Assembly: GCA_012064415.1 (NCBI GenBank) | Contig: SSNU01003050.1 | Span: forward strand, 1 to 61,718 | Length of the DNA stretch: 61,718 bases | Direction of reading: 5' to 3' | Origin: Gyrodactylus bullatarudis | Taxonomy: Eukaryota; Platyhelminthes; Monogenea; Gyrodactylidea; Gyrodactylidae | Shown here: piece after piece, positions 7,843 through 35,741 of the stretch | Position numbering within the stretch: the stretch's first letter is position 1 | Layout: each line of letters opens with the position of its first letter | Made by a program: the position numbers and the translations under genes | The notes under the pieces: generated by a model | What the model saw: the letters and a program-made list of their open reading frames with translations, nothing else | Database searches by the model: none | Told to the model about the DNA's origin: nothing

Positions 7843-10800
7843 ATGTATGGAATGAATGTTGGTGTTGGCGACTTTGAAGAAGATATTAATCAATCTGAAA
7901 TGTATGGGGAAGACCAATATAACGATAACGAAGAAATAACTCATGAACTTTGGCAAGAAGCCTGCTGGATTGTTATCAGTAGTTATTTCGATGAAAAAGG
8001 TTTGGTTAGACAACAGCTAGATTCTTTTGATGAATTTATCCATACTTCCATTCAAAAAATTGTTGAAGAGTCACCTGATATAGAATTACAAGCTGAAGCT
8101 CAACATTTAAATGGTAGTGTTGAAATACCAATTCAATATCGTCTCAAATTTGAACAGATTTATTTAAGCAAACCTACTCACTGGGAAAAAGATGGTTCTT
8201 CAATTCAAATGTCTCCTAATGAGGCTCGTCTTAGAAATCTCACGTATTCAGCTCCTCTTTATGTTGATGTTGTTAAAAGAATGATCAAAGATGGTGATGA
8301 GAAAGTGGACAAATTTGATAAAAGGTTCATTGGCAAGATTCCCATTATGCTAAGGTCTAATTACTGTATGCTTGCACCTATGAGTGATTTGTATCTCTCC
8401 GAGTTAAACGAATGCCCTCTAGATCCTGGGGGTTACTTCATCATAAATGGATCGGAAAAAGTTTTAATTGCACAAGAAAAAATGGCTACAAACACTGTTT
8501 ATGTTTTTCAACAAAAAGATAGTAAATATATTTACAAGACAGAAATTAGAAGTATACTGGAGCACAGCAGCCGACCTGCTTCCACTTTATGGGTTAATAT
8601 GATGGCTAAAGGTGGTCGTGATGGTGCAAAAAAAGGTACAATTGGTCAGAGAATAATCGCTATTTTGCCTTATATCAAGCATGAACTTCCTGTTTTAATT
8701 GTTTTTCGGGCCCTCGGTTTTGTTGCTGATCGAGATATTTTGGAACATATCATTTACGATTTCGAAGACAATGAAATGCGTGAGATGATCAAACCCTCTC
8801 TGGATGAGGCTTTTGTTATACAAGAACAAAAGGTTGCCTTGAATTTTATTGGTAGCAGAGGAGCTAGACCTGGTGTTACTCGAGACAAACGTATCAAATA
8901 TGCCAAAGAAATTTTACAAAAAGAAACACTTCCTCATGTTGGAATTTCTGATTATTGTGACACTAGAAAAGCCTTCTTTCTTGGTTATATGGTCCACAGA
9001 CTTCTACTAGCTGCACTTAAAAGGCGTGATGTTGATGATAGAGATCATTATGGAAACAAACGTCTCGATCTGGCTGGTCCGCTTATGGCTTTTCTATTCC
9101 GTGGATTATTCCGTAATCTTGCCAAAGAAATTCGTCTGTATGCTCAAAAGTACATTGATAAAGGAAAAGATTTTAATCTTGAGCTGGCTATGAGAAGTCA
9201 AATAATCACAGATGGCTTGAAATATTCATTGGCTACTGGTAATTGGGGAGATCAGAAAAAAGCTAGTCAAGCCAGACCCGGTGTCAGTCAGGTATGTTAT
9301 TAAAAATATGGAGTATTTTTTCATTCATTTCTAATCCAATTTTTAGGTACTCAATCGTCTTACATTCGCATCAACCCTTAGTCATTTACGTAGATTAAAT
9401 TCTCCTATTGGTCGGGATGGTAAATTAGCTAGGCCCCGTCAACTTCACAATACACTTTGGGGTATGATTTGTCCTGCTGAAACACCTGAAGGAGCAGCTG
9501 TAGGTCTCGTGAAAAATTTAGCGCTAATGGCTTATATTTCTGTTGGTAGTCAACCGTCACCAATTCTAGAATTTCTTGAAGAATGGAGTATGGAAAATTT
9601 GGATGAAATCGCACCAACTGCTATTGGACGCATGTGTAAAATCTTTGTCAATGGATGCTGGGTCGGAATTCATCTAACTCCAGATCGTCTGATGGTAACC
9701 CTTAGAAAGCTCAGACGTCAAGTTGATGTTATTGTCAGCGAAGTATCTATTGTTCGTGATTACAGAGATCAAGAAATTAGAATATTCACAGATGCTGGTA
9801 GAATATGCCGACCTCTAGTAATTGTTGAAAATGGAAAATTACTTTTGAAAAGAAAGCATATTGAACTATTAAAGGAGCGCAATCGTTACAGCTGGCAAGA
9901 TCTTGTACTCAGTGGTGTAGTAGAATATATTGATACTCTGGAAGAAGAAACTGTCATGATTGCCATGAGTCCCTCTGAAATTGCCACATCTGAACAATAT
10001 TGTAATACTCACACACACTGTGAAATTCATCCTAGTATGATTCTTGGAATTTGCGCTAGTATCATTCCATTTCCAGATCACAACCAATCTCCTAGAAACA
10101 CCTACCAAAGTGCTATGGGCAAACAAGCTATGGGTGTTTACATATCCAATTTCCACATGCGAATGGAAACGCTTGCCAATGTCTTGTATTATCCTCAAAA
10201 ACCTCTTGTCACGACCAGATCAATGGAGTATCTTCGCTTCAGAGAGCTTCCTGCTGGTATAAATGCCATCGTTGCCATTGCTACATATACAGGCTATAAT
10301 CAAGAAGATTCTGTCATTATTAATGAGAGCGCTATTCAACGTGGTTTCTTCCGTAGTGAATTTTATCGTACTTACAAAGATCAAGAGGCTCGACATGGTA
10401 TGGACCAAGAAGAAATATTCGAAAAGCCAAACTCCCAGACTACTCAAGGTATGCGTCATGCCATTTATGACAAACTTGACAATGATGGTCTTATTTCACC
10501 TGGCACTCGTGTATCTGGTGATGATGTCCTTATCGGTAAAACTATGACTATTCCCGAAGGAGAAGATGAAGGAGACAATTATCGAAGGAGATTCACCAAA
10601 CGTGATGCTAGCGTATTCATGAGGCGTACTGAATACGGTATCGTTGACCAAGTTATGATTACATGGAACCACGAAGGGAACAAGTTCTGTAAAGTTCGTG
10701 TCAGGACAACCAAAGCTCCTCAGGTTGGCGACAAATTCGCTAGTAGACACGGACAAAAAGGTACTTGTGGCATTCGTTATCGTCAAGAGGATATGCCATT

Positions 10801-11612
10801 CACTTGTGAAGGGATAACCCCTGATATTATCATTAATCCTCACGCCATTCCATCTCGGATGACAATCGGTCATTTAATTGAGTGTCTCCAAGTAAGCTTG
10901 TAATAACTTTATTTTGATCAAGTTATTCTCAACGATTCGGTCAAAATCTTGTAACTAAATATTTTTTAGGGAAAAGTCAGTGCTAATAAGGGAGAAATCG
11001 GTGATGCGACTCCTTTCAATGATGCAGTTAATGTCCGTAAAATTAGTAATCTACTCCAAGAATATGGCTATCAACATACAGGAAATGAAATCATGTACAA
11101 TGGATTCACTGGGAGGAAACTAAACTCTCAAATCTTTCTTGGTCCTACTTACTACCAACGTCTTAAGCACATGGTGGATGACAAGATTCATAGTAGGGCA
11201 CGTGGTCCTGTCCAAATTCTAAATCGTCAGCCTATGGAAGGTCGTAGTCGTGATGGTGGTCTTAGATTTGGTGAAATGGAACGTGATTGTCAAATCGCTC
11301 ATGGTGCAGCTCAATTTTTACGCGAAAGATTGTTCTTCGCTAGTGACCCATACCAGGTTCATGTTTGCAATTTATGTGGTCTCATTGCTATTGCTCATCA
11401 TCGAAATAAAACATATGAATGCAAAGGATGCAGGAATACAACCCAGGTGAGCAACGTTTTTATTATAAATTTCAAGAATTGGTTTATTTTCATTTCACTA
11501 TTATTATTAGATTTCTTTGGTCAAATTACCATATGCGTGTAAGCTGCTCTTCCAAGAACTGATGGCAATGTCAATAAGTCCAAGAATGATGTTGTCTACG
11601 AGTACAACTTAA
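7843..11612 (+). CDS. POLR2B: DNA-directed RNA polymerase II subunit RPB2
   Basis: Second-largest subunit of RNA polymerase II, which forms half the active centre in the nucleus. Exons: 7843-9291, 9347-10891, 10970-11446, 11511-11612; 1,190 residues (about 1,174 in human). Introns are 55, 78 and 64 nt. The protein starts with an acidic tail ([12 protein letters not shown]), then [20 protein letters not shown] and the protrusion, lobe and fork blocks. Key signatures: [95 protein letters not shown] and the C-terminal zinc clamp [22 protein letters not shown], ending [20 protein letters not shown]. All conserved regions are intact, so the gene looks functional. The close match over its whole length to animal Pol II, not Pol I or III, fixes the identity. 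Confidence 0.97.
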
Positions 11613-13527
11613 AAAACTAGTTTTATAATTGACTGCATTTTATACTATAATAAATTTTGTACAAAATACATTGATATTTCTAAAAATCCCATCTTTACTC
11701 TTTAGTAGATAGTATGAAAAATAATTTTATTTCTTTAGAGATATTATTTTTAAAATTCTGTCAAATTTTTCAAAAGGCGTAGACTGAATTGTAAATAAAG
11801 CGATCAAGAAAATATGGAAATCTAATCCTCAGAATAACCATTAACCTTAATTCAAGCAACAAATGTAGTAATTAATCCAATGTGGTCTGCAAAATGACAC
11901 CTGAAATAAACTGTTCATGTACTTTAAATCTATAGTAGTGAATTTCTGAATCCCTTTTATCACTCAAAAATAAATTCTGAAAAAATTCAATCCAACGAAA
12001 ATTAGGCTATTTTCTGAATTTCGAGTTGAAGCCTAATTTCCTCTTTTTCAATGTACATGTTCGATTTCAAAGATTTCGAAGCAATTCGAAATTTCGGATC
12101 ATCAAAAGACGAAGAATTTGAATTTGGCCATAGAAGTTAAGAGAAACTAAATATTCTCGAGAAAAACTTAAGTTTTGGATCATATTCTTACGTGATAATC
12201 GAAAAATTCAAATGGTTCGATTTACCACAACGATGACCTAATTTTGTTAGCCCTTACAGGACCAGAGGTGAGGGGCTTACACTAAAATTTGTATACTACA
12301 GTATACAATCAGTGTGAAAGGGTTCTTCAGACGAATCCGAATTCTTAATCTAATCAGGTCCCAAATATCAGTATTGAACCTTTTGAAAACTTCAAAATTG
12401 AAAAAAATTTGAGCTTCAAGGTTGAAAAAGCGGGTTTTCTTTTATCAACTTATTGGCTCATTTCATAATTGGATTCAAAATATATGTTCCCGAGAAAAAT
12501 ACTGAGTTTTTGTAAATTCTCATCCTCGTGTCAATTAGCATAAGGTCCTTCTAGAGTCTGGGAGAGAAATATGAAATTCAAGCGGAATATTTGCAAATGT
12601 ATATATATATGTATTGATCAATGATGATCTTGTGTCTCATCGATAATTTCCTTCAAAGTTTATAAGTATTAAATAAGGTTGGAGACGATTTTCCTTCATG
12701 GTAATTTCAATCATCTAGCGAATAAAATATATATAAACTTGACAATGATCTCTTGTTCTTGTGAATAATTATAAGTTTTTTCTTGTAGATGATTTAATAA
12801 TCAAGGATTTCATATCAAATGTATATTGAAAAAGACCATTGAATAATAGCTTGATTATTGTGACAATGGTTCAAGTAAAAATTTTCACATTTTTTGAATA
12901 AATTTTCATGAGGCTTTCGATATTAGAATATTGTGTGGGAGAGAATAGAATCTCTGAAAGAAGAATGAAGAAAAAACAATAATTTATAGTACGCGAATCG
13001 TCAGCTTTTATACAAGTTTAGATTTAAAGTAAACGAGAACTATTCCATTAACTGTTATGATAAGCAGCTATTTCATTAAATTCTCTTTTGACGATACATA
13101 ATAAAACTTCAATAAAAATAGGAATCTATCATTGTTTGAATAATGTTACAATTTTTTCTTTTCTTTTTCGTTTCAAATTAAAAAGACTGGGCAATGCTAC
13201 TCGCATGAGTAATTTTATGAGACCTGTTCAGAGTATTTGCAATGAGAAGCTTCTTGGTTTTGGATTATTTTCTAAAAACAATCCTTCAAACCAATATAGG
13301 AGATATATATAGGGGTTCATCATGAAATTATAACAATACAAATATAAAACAGGAAACATGTAATATACAGAATCATTAAAAGAGGTTAACTGAAATGCAT
13401 ATCTCATTCAGATCCAATGTAGTATTGATGGTAATGAGTGATCTGGATGATGAACTGAAGGGCGGGAAGGAACACATAAAGGCAAATCTTTTGATGAATA
13501 AATTTCAACCCCAAAAAGAAAGAAGAA
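11613..13527. other. Intergenic between RPB2 and par-1 3' ends
   Basis: The two flanking genes converge here. AATAAA near 11650 may end RPB2. A degenerate repeat of family B lies at about 12000-12545. A 20-bp near-palindrome (TTGTATACT, two bases, AGTATACAA) sits at about 12285-12304. The 13.0-13.5 kb part would carry the par-1 3' UTR. No gene is visible. Confidence 0.5.
12000..12545. mobile_element. Degenerate repeat, family B
   Basis: Shares ordered blocks with 18950-19515 and pieces of 36.3-38.0 kb: GACGAAGAATTTGAATTTGG followed by CCATAGAAGTTAAGAGAAACT, a CGTGATAATCGAAAAATTCA step before TCGATTT, and a right end of GAGAAAAATACTGAGTTTTT, then GTAAATTCTCATCCTCGTGTC and AATTAG. The right end reads, in reverse, CTAATTGACACGAGGATGAG, close to the terminus of foldback family A, so A and B seem related. 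No coding capacity. Confidence 0.5.
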
Positions 13528-29760
<16,233 letters not shown>

Positions 29761-30934
29761 TTCATTCTTAATTATAGATATACAAATAATAATATAGATC
29801 CAAAGAAGTATAGATTGGGGTAAGAATAGAAGATCTTTAAAATGTGATCCGAATGATTGGAAGAAAATCTGTATTGTTAATGTTTCATCCTAATTTTTAG
29901 ACCTGGTTAAGAGTTGTAATGATACAAACAAAATCAATTTCAAGATTATTTTTTGAAAATATGTGTTTAAATTATCTTTATTTATTTAATTTATTTCTGC
30001 AACCAAATCAAAATTAAAAATAGAAGAATTATTCTATAAGAATAGTTCTGAACAGCTTCATTCTGCCTCGAATCTAAATTTGACAATCAACTCTTTAGAA
30101 ACTTGACAATAATTTATACAATACCACTACTATCTTTACTAAAGATTTTTTACATTACATTATAATAAATAACCTTTATCTATTTTCCTTTATCATAAAA
30201 TTTAAAGGTATTATAATAGCTGTCGTTCCAAATATTAACAGTTAAATTTTGTTTCATTTTAATTTATTCTTGATCAATTCAAAATTACTAGAATTAAAGA
30301 TAGGTTGGAAATCAATGCAAATTGCATTAACTTAATCAATGATTCATGATACCTTAACTTAACCGAATAATTCAATTGTAAAATATCATAATGATGATTG
30401 ATAAAATTTTGTGATGGACAATAAACTACATTTTATCCTGGCTCATGAAATTTCTTCCTCTCTATAAACTTTAATATACTTAGTATATTATACTATATAA
30501 AGTATAGTATATTGAATATTCATCGCATATGTACTTGCAAGTAATACTATAAATACATAGAATATTTATAACTTGATAACGCAAAATTGTTCAAAACAAA
30601 AATTACGAATTAAAAACTTTAAAAATCTATTCTATTCTTCGAAATTATGTCCCCAACTTTCTATCATTATTATTCATTGTACTATAACTGATACTAGAAC
30701 GATTTTCTTCAAATAGAAAAATCTGTTTAAAGAATAATAAGGTGTTTCATTTTAAATTCTGATTGGTTACTCTACCTACACCTATAAAAATATAAATAAT
30801 TCTTTCTTCTTAGTGCGTCAGTGCTACTACACAAATTTGGGCTTATAAGATCAATAACTATAATGGCTATCCAATCAGAATAAAATACAATTGTTAATCT
30901 ACAACAATTATCTAGAAGAATTGTATTTCACAAA
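29761..30934. promoter_or_regulatory. Divergent regulatory region, par-1/jub
   Basis: 1,174 bp between two divergent start codons. It is AT-rich with a perfect 9-bp-arm hairpin at 30489-30511 (TATACTATA, TAAAG, TATAGTATA). A good core promoter for the rightward gene is annotated separately. I see no clear core promoter for par-1. Confidence 0.5.
30791..30823 (+). promoter_or_regulatory. Candidate TATA + initiator for the LIM gene
   Basis: TATAAATA at 30791-30798 is followed by TCAGTG at 30818-30823, which matches the arthropod initiator TCAKTY-type core. The distance from the first T of the TATA to the initiator A is 29 bp, the expected spacing. The start codon at 30935 would then have a 5' UTR of about 115 nt. 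Confidence 0.45.
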
Positions 30935-33900
30935 ATGTCTAATCTATGGTTTGGTAATAACAAAAATTGTCAACTCGACAGCGTATATAATGAACGTGCT
31001 GGCCCTAGAAATAATTTGGTCTCTGACGATAGAAAATATCATCATCAAGTCTTATCATCGAATAGTTCCAGTAATGTTCCACATTATGCTCAGGTTTGTA
31101 CTAGAATTTATTTCAAAACGAAAAAAAATCGACTGCTCTTTTGCTCAATTTTAGGCATCTCAACTCTATCCGATGAGACCATCGCTCGATATTGAAACTT
31201 TCTACAATAAAAAGCCAATCCAGATGAATCCTAGTTCTCCTTCGCCGAGTTATCATACAGGGGGAATGAAATATTCCAACATGCGAGATTCTCCTTACTT
31301 GACGAACAGTTCACGATATAAGACGGGACAACCATCTTCTGCGGTTGTTATACCAGTCGTGCATTTGGGAAATTCATCAAACTCTTCTACTCCATCATGT
31401 AGTAAGCTTAATTTTTAAATTTACCAAATTGATTAATCATTATCAATAGTTGTCCCAAATGAAAAATGTAGGAATGATTTAAAAATAATCAGAAAAAATT
31501 TATACCTAATACTACATGTATATGATTTATATTGATTGATTATCGACTGGAAAACCCATCCTTTAACGTTTCATATACCTGATACTCCTAAAGAAAACAA
31601 ATGATTCAGCTAATTATGATTGAAATTTTCTATTGATTATTTTATAATAACCAAAATTTTTGTCAATAAAATATTTAGACTCTCCAAGTTATCAAGGTAT
31701 AAATAACCCAGACATGGGCTCATCCTCATCAGCTGCATATCCGAGGCGAAAATCTAGTTCAAGTACAATAAGTACCCCAGTTAATAATGCCAATAACAAT
31801 AACCCGGATAATGATCAAGATTTGGAGACTTTGACAAATATTCTATTGCAGAGTATCGACTCACGGAGTACTGCTCAAAATGCAAATTCACAGTCTAACT
31901 CATCAAGTGGTATTAATCATCATTCTGGACCCGGAACACCGACCCATGAATTAATGAGTAAGCAGAGAAATAGACTATGTTCTTTACTGTATTCAAAATA
32001 ATCTCTCTTTCTCACATATGTTTCATAAATATTTGTATCTTCATTCTGTACAACACAATGTGAATGAGTAATCGGTTTGTTTCTCTATCATCATCACTTG
32101 AACACATTTGAGTCAAATATTCTTTCATCTTTCTTGCTCTTTAAACAAAGGTGTCAGTGACTCTTCTAGAAGAGACTTTTTGACTTTTATATTCTAATGT
32201 CATTTTATTCATCTGGAACTCAAAATTTTTTGTCTTTAAAATAGTTAAAGCACTTTTTTAGGTTTTCAAGATTGATCAATGATAGATTGCATCACTTTTT
32301 CATCCAGAAATCGTCTAGTTCTTTAACTTGAGTAAATAGTTTTCATGCAATTCTTGGTAACTTACCCTTGATTAAATTACTCAAACTAAACGGGTACTGA
32401 ACTCAATTCTTCTTTGCTACAGAAAAGTGAAACTATGTTTAGAAATTTACTAGATTCATCATCATGAAGTTTACACCAAAATTTTTAGTTTTTAGTGTTA
32501 TTAAACTTCTCAGTGTCTGTTTAATCATTCAAATTTGGTAATTTTTTGAAAAAGAGCGGATCCCTACCCAGTCTCTTAATCAGGCTCAACTGGGATTGGT
32601 TTCAGATATTGGTGTAATATTAAAATATTTTGAAGTTAATCAACGGTTCAATATATTCTTGAAACCATATCTTTATTCATATTTATTTCATTTTCTACCA
32701 AAAATTAATTTTATTTGTTGCCAGGAGTTCCGAAATAGCGGGTCTAAATTAATCTCAGTCCAGACAAAAAATTCAAAATCGGCCATACTCGGGTCCCAAT
32801 TTTTATAAATTTTAATAGATTCATCCAAGATCTTTATTTATTTATTTTGTATTCTTTTGTATTCGAATATCTTACTTAATATATTTTACGGTGAGATACT
32901 CTAATCGAATTGTGAATGAAACTAGGATTTTTTCAAAATTTTTTTGAGTAAATTTTGGAATTAACCTATAATTGAAATTTTACAAACATATGTGGCCAGA
33001 AATATATTTACACTTGAATAGACCAATGTGTACAAGATATAATTACTATAGGATTGTGCTTTGACAAGCCTTATCCGGGACATAAACTGGGGTTTAGGTC
33101 GAGCATTAAAAAGTGTTGGCTATGGTTTCTCTGATGCATCTCATAATTTTATTATATGCGTGAATTTTCTCAATTAACCCTAGAACTGAATCTCGGGTTA
33201 TTTTTCACCCGATTTGTATTGAAACCCCCCATAAGAAAAAATAAATATTCCGTTCTAGGGTTAAGGAAACCCTCGAGTAGAGTTAGTTGTTGTCAAGAGG
33301 AAGTTAATCTAAAAAGCTTGAATCTCTTTAGATTGCATATTTTTTGTGGTGCTACCATTAATCTTGTTACTCTTGATATTCTTAAAACTACAGAAGCTAG
33401 CTATAGTCTTACTGTTGTTTAAAATTAGAAAAGTTGAAATTCAAAAGAAGAATCGAAAAAATTCAAAGTAGATTTCTTTATTCTCTTTTTCCCGAACTCA
33501 ATTCATACAACGCTCGCATCTCGGCGTCTGGCCTCAATCCTTTATTGGTCCGCAGTTATGCGTTCATCATAAAAAAATTCTCTGAATCTTTAATCAAAAT
33601 TGAACGATCCTATAATCTGAGAAATGCTACTTATGAAAGTAACTATTTACTCACTACTTATAATAAACTTAACGAAAAATACGACTTATATATATATATT
33701 TAGGTGATTTTCGATTTAATTTTTTCAGATTAACTGCCATCACTAATCCCACTGTAATCAAAAAACTCTTTCATGATTTATGTTTCTTCCTTGTCTTTAA
33801 ATCAAAACAAGATCTACTGTATTTGAATATCCTATTATTATTTTGTATACCATTATTATTTTCAATATAGATTTTATTTCTAACAAAAAAACAACATTCT

Positions 33901-35013
33901 AAGTTCAATTAGATATTCTTTAGCCTTATTTATCTAATGGGTGAAAGTTTGCCTTTTGAATCGGTTTTTAAAATATCTTCAGAAAATTTCGAGAAAATAT
34001 TTGTAAAAATCATAAAATCTCAAATTCATCGAGAATAGCTGAATCTCTGAAGAAAGATTTCAACCTTATATCTAAAGTCTAGGCTAACAAATTATCAAAA
34101 TTTATATTAATTTATTAATATCATTAATTTTTTGATTTAAAAAAATGTAAAAATTTATAGATCAGAAGAGACCTTCTTCGAATTTGCCAGTTAATACGAG
34201 AATAAATCGGCTTCAACAACAATATCCAAACTCACCCTCAGGTCGTGGCTCTCCACTTGCTGTAAGCAATGCAAACAATAACGGAAACAATTCTCCAAAT
34301 GGGTCTCAGTCAAGTGGAATTGATAATATCACGCCAAATAACTCTTCAAGTTCTAACACACAAAATATCTGCTTTAGATGTCACAGATATCTAATTCCCC
34401 CGGATTCTCAATCTTCAGGTCTTAATTTAGTCAACAATTTATCGAATAATCCAGGAATCGTCACAATTAACGGAGCTCTTTCAGCTCGTCTTCACGTAGC
34501 CTGTTTCACATGCTATCGGTAAGAAAGTTTATGTTACAAGCCTAAATTTAATTTTGACTATGCCTTTTCCTTAGATGTCAAACGCCATTAAAGCCAGACT
34601 CCTACTATCATACTCTCAGAAGACTTTTGTGTCCATCATGTGTACGCGATGGTGCTTTGGAAACATGCTATACTTGTCGTCGACCAATAGGAGATCGTGT
34701 TATACGTGCACTGGGTTTGCCCTACCATCCAAGCTGCTTCATCTGTTGTGTTTGTAATCAAAGATTAGAATCTTGTCCTTTCACTGTCGATGTTCATGGA
34801 AAACCGCATTGCTTGAATGATTTTCATAGGAAATATGCACCAAAGTGCACAGCTTGTGGACGTCCAATAACACCAGAACAAGGAAGTCAGGAAGCTCGAA
34901 GAGTCGTTGACGGAGACAATAACTATCATCTTGAATGTTTCACAAGAATGAACAATTCTGATTCGAATTCTCTTCCAGGAATGAAGTCATCCTTAGTCGG
35001 GACAATTGCCTAA
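30935..35013 (+). CDS. jub: Ajuba/LIMD1/WTIP-like LIM protein (jub), third LIM truncated
   Basis: Five exons: 30935-31093, 31155-31401, 31679-31957, 34161-34518, 34575-35013; 1,482 nt, 493 residues. Ajuba proteins are adaptors at adherens junctions that link tension to the Hippo kinase Warts/LATS. The N-terminal 300 residues are Ser/Asn-rich and disordered, with basophilic sites such as RRKSSSS. LIM1 (about 299-370) starts CFRC and has an expanded first loop (37 residues) before HVACFTCYRC. LIM2 (about 379-430), CYTCRRPIGDRVIRALGLPY then HPSCFICCVC and CLND, is the family hallmark with PFTVDVHGKPHC. LIM3 begins KCTACGRPITPEQG (438 on) and reaches YHLECF, then diverges to TRMNNSDSN and stops, so its second zinc module is missing. 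A zyxin-family assignment other than Ajuba is less likely given the PFTVDV and APKC blocks. AATAAA at 35059-35064. Confidence 0.88.
33174..33264. mobile_element. piggyBac-type mini-MITE flanked by TTAA
   Basis: An 83-bp core at 33178-33260 begins CCCTAGAACTGAAT and ends in the complement of CCCTAGAACGGAAT, flanked on both sides by TTAA (33174-33177 and 33261-33264). TTAA target use and a CCCTAGAA terminus are hallmarks of the piggyBac superfamily. Inside is a second hairpin, TCGGGT...ACCCGA. With no room for a transposase it would depend on one supplied elsewhere. Confidence 0.7.
33434..33703 (+). mobile_element. Possible remnant of a LINE reverse transcriptase C-terminus
   Basis: An open frame in the jub intron reads KFKRRIEKIQSRFLYSLFPE near its start and SYNLRNATYESNYLLTTYNK near its end. 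These resemble the tail of jockey/I-type LINE reverse transcriptases (an IExxQxRFLxxL motif followed by an NLRN motif). The frame ends in a TATATATATATTTA tract, like a LINE 3' tail. No palm-domain motif (YADD-type) is present upstream, so only a stub remains. The resemblance is weak. Confidence 0.3.
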
Positions 35014-35741
35014 ACTTTCATTGAGCCATAAACATACATCATAAATATTAAAAACATGAATAAATATAACTATAATATTTTCAAATAATCTTTTAAAAAT
35101 TTTGAGCTTTCAAGATATTAACATGCTACGCCAAATTTTAAGACCGTGGTTTTCAAATTATTGAAAAAACCAGTTCTCAATGAAGTCGTTCGAATCCTAA
35201 TCATTAAAAATTGATTCGCTTTCTATCTAACTACAGTCTTCTTGAGCAAGCAACTGAAACGAGTAGGGAAAAAGATAAAATTTTTTTAAAATAAAATAAA
35301 TTATAAAGATTATTTTAATCACTTTGTTAGAAACTGTATTCAAAAACACTTAGGTCTTTTTTTCTAATTCGAAACAACCAAGTCAGGGAGCTAGCGAAAG
35401 TAAATTTTTATTCAAGCTCTAGCTTCCAATATCATTAAATTCCGTTTTTCCAATTTTAATTTTAGACCATAATTCCAGAATTTGGTAATCTTTTTGGTTC
35501 CTCTTGTTTCTATGTATTTTATAGCTCAAATTTCTTCTTTATTCTGTCTAAACTAAACTTTAGGTCAAAATAAGTTTAATTTCACATGTTTATGATGCAA
35601 ATATAATTTTTGTATTTGTATTGCTACTTTAAAGTATGCATCAGATACAAAAATAAATTTCTATCAAATTATGAATTATTTCTTGTACTCCTATTGGATA
35701 TTCAATCGGACAAATAGAAATCAAAATGACCCAGTAATAAA
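35014..35741. other. Intergenic between jub and the FREM1-like gene
   Basis: 728 bp with the jub poly(A) signal at its start. It must contain the promoter of the FREM1-like gene. No TATA box or known element stands out, and no coding frame is visible. Confidence 0.5.

Larger units (their letters stand above)
31958..34160 (+). other. Large jub intron with small transposon remnants
   Basis: This 2,203-nt intron separates the disordered region from the LIM exons. It contains a TTAA-flanked 83-bp element and a possible LINE remnant, annotated separately. A GC-richer patch at about 32550-32810 may be another old repeat, but no ends could be defined. Confidence 0.5.

Noticed and set aside
9869..10873. 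Leftward open frames of 79-125 codons inside RPB2
   Set aside because: They overlap fully conserved RPB2 sequence on the other strand and reflect codon bias, not genes.
33156..33422. Open frame in the jub intron upstream of the possible LINE fossil
   Set aside because: It runs through the piggyBac-like mini-element and has no recognisable domain.
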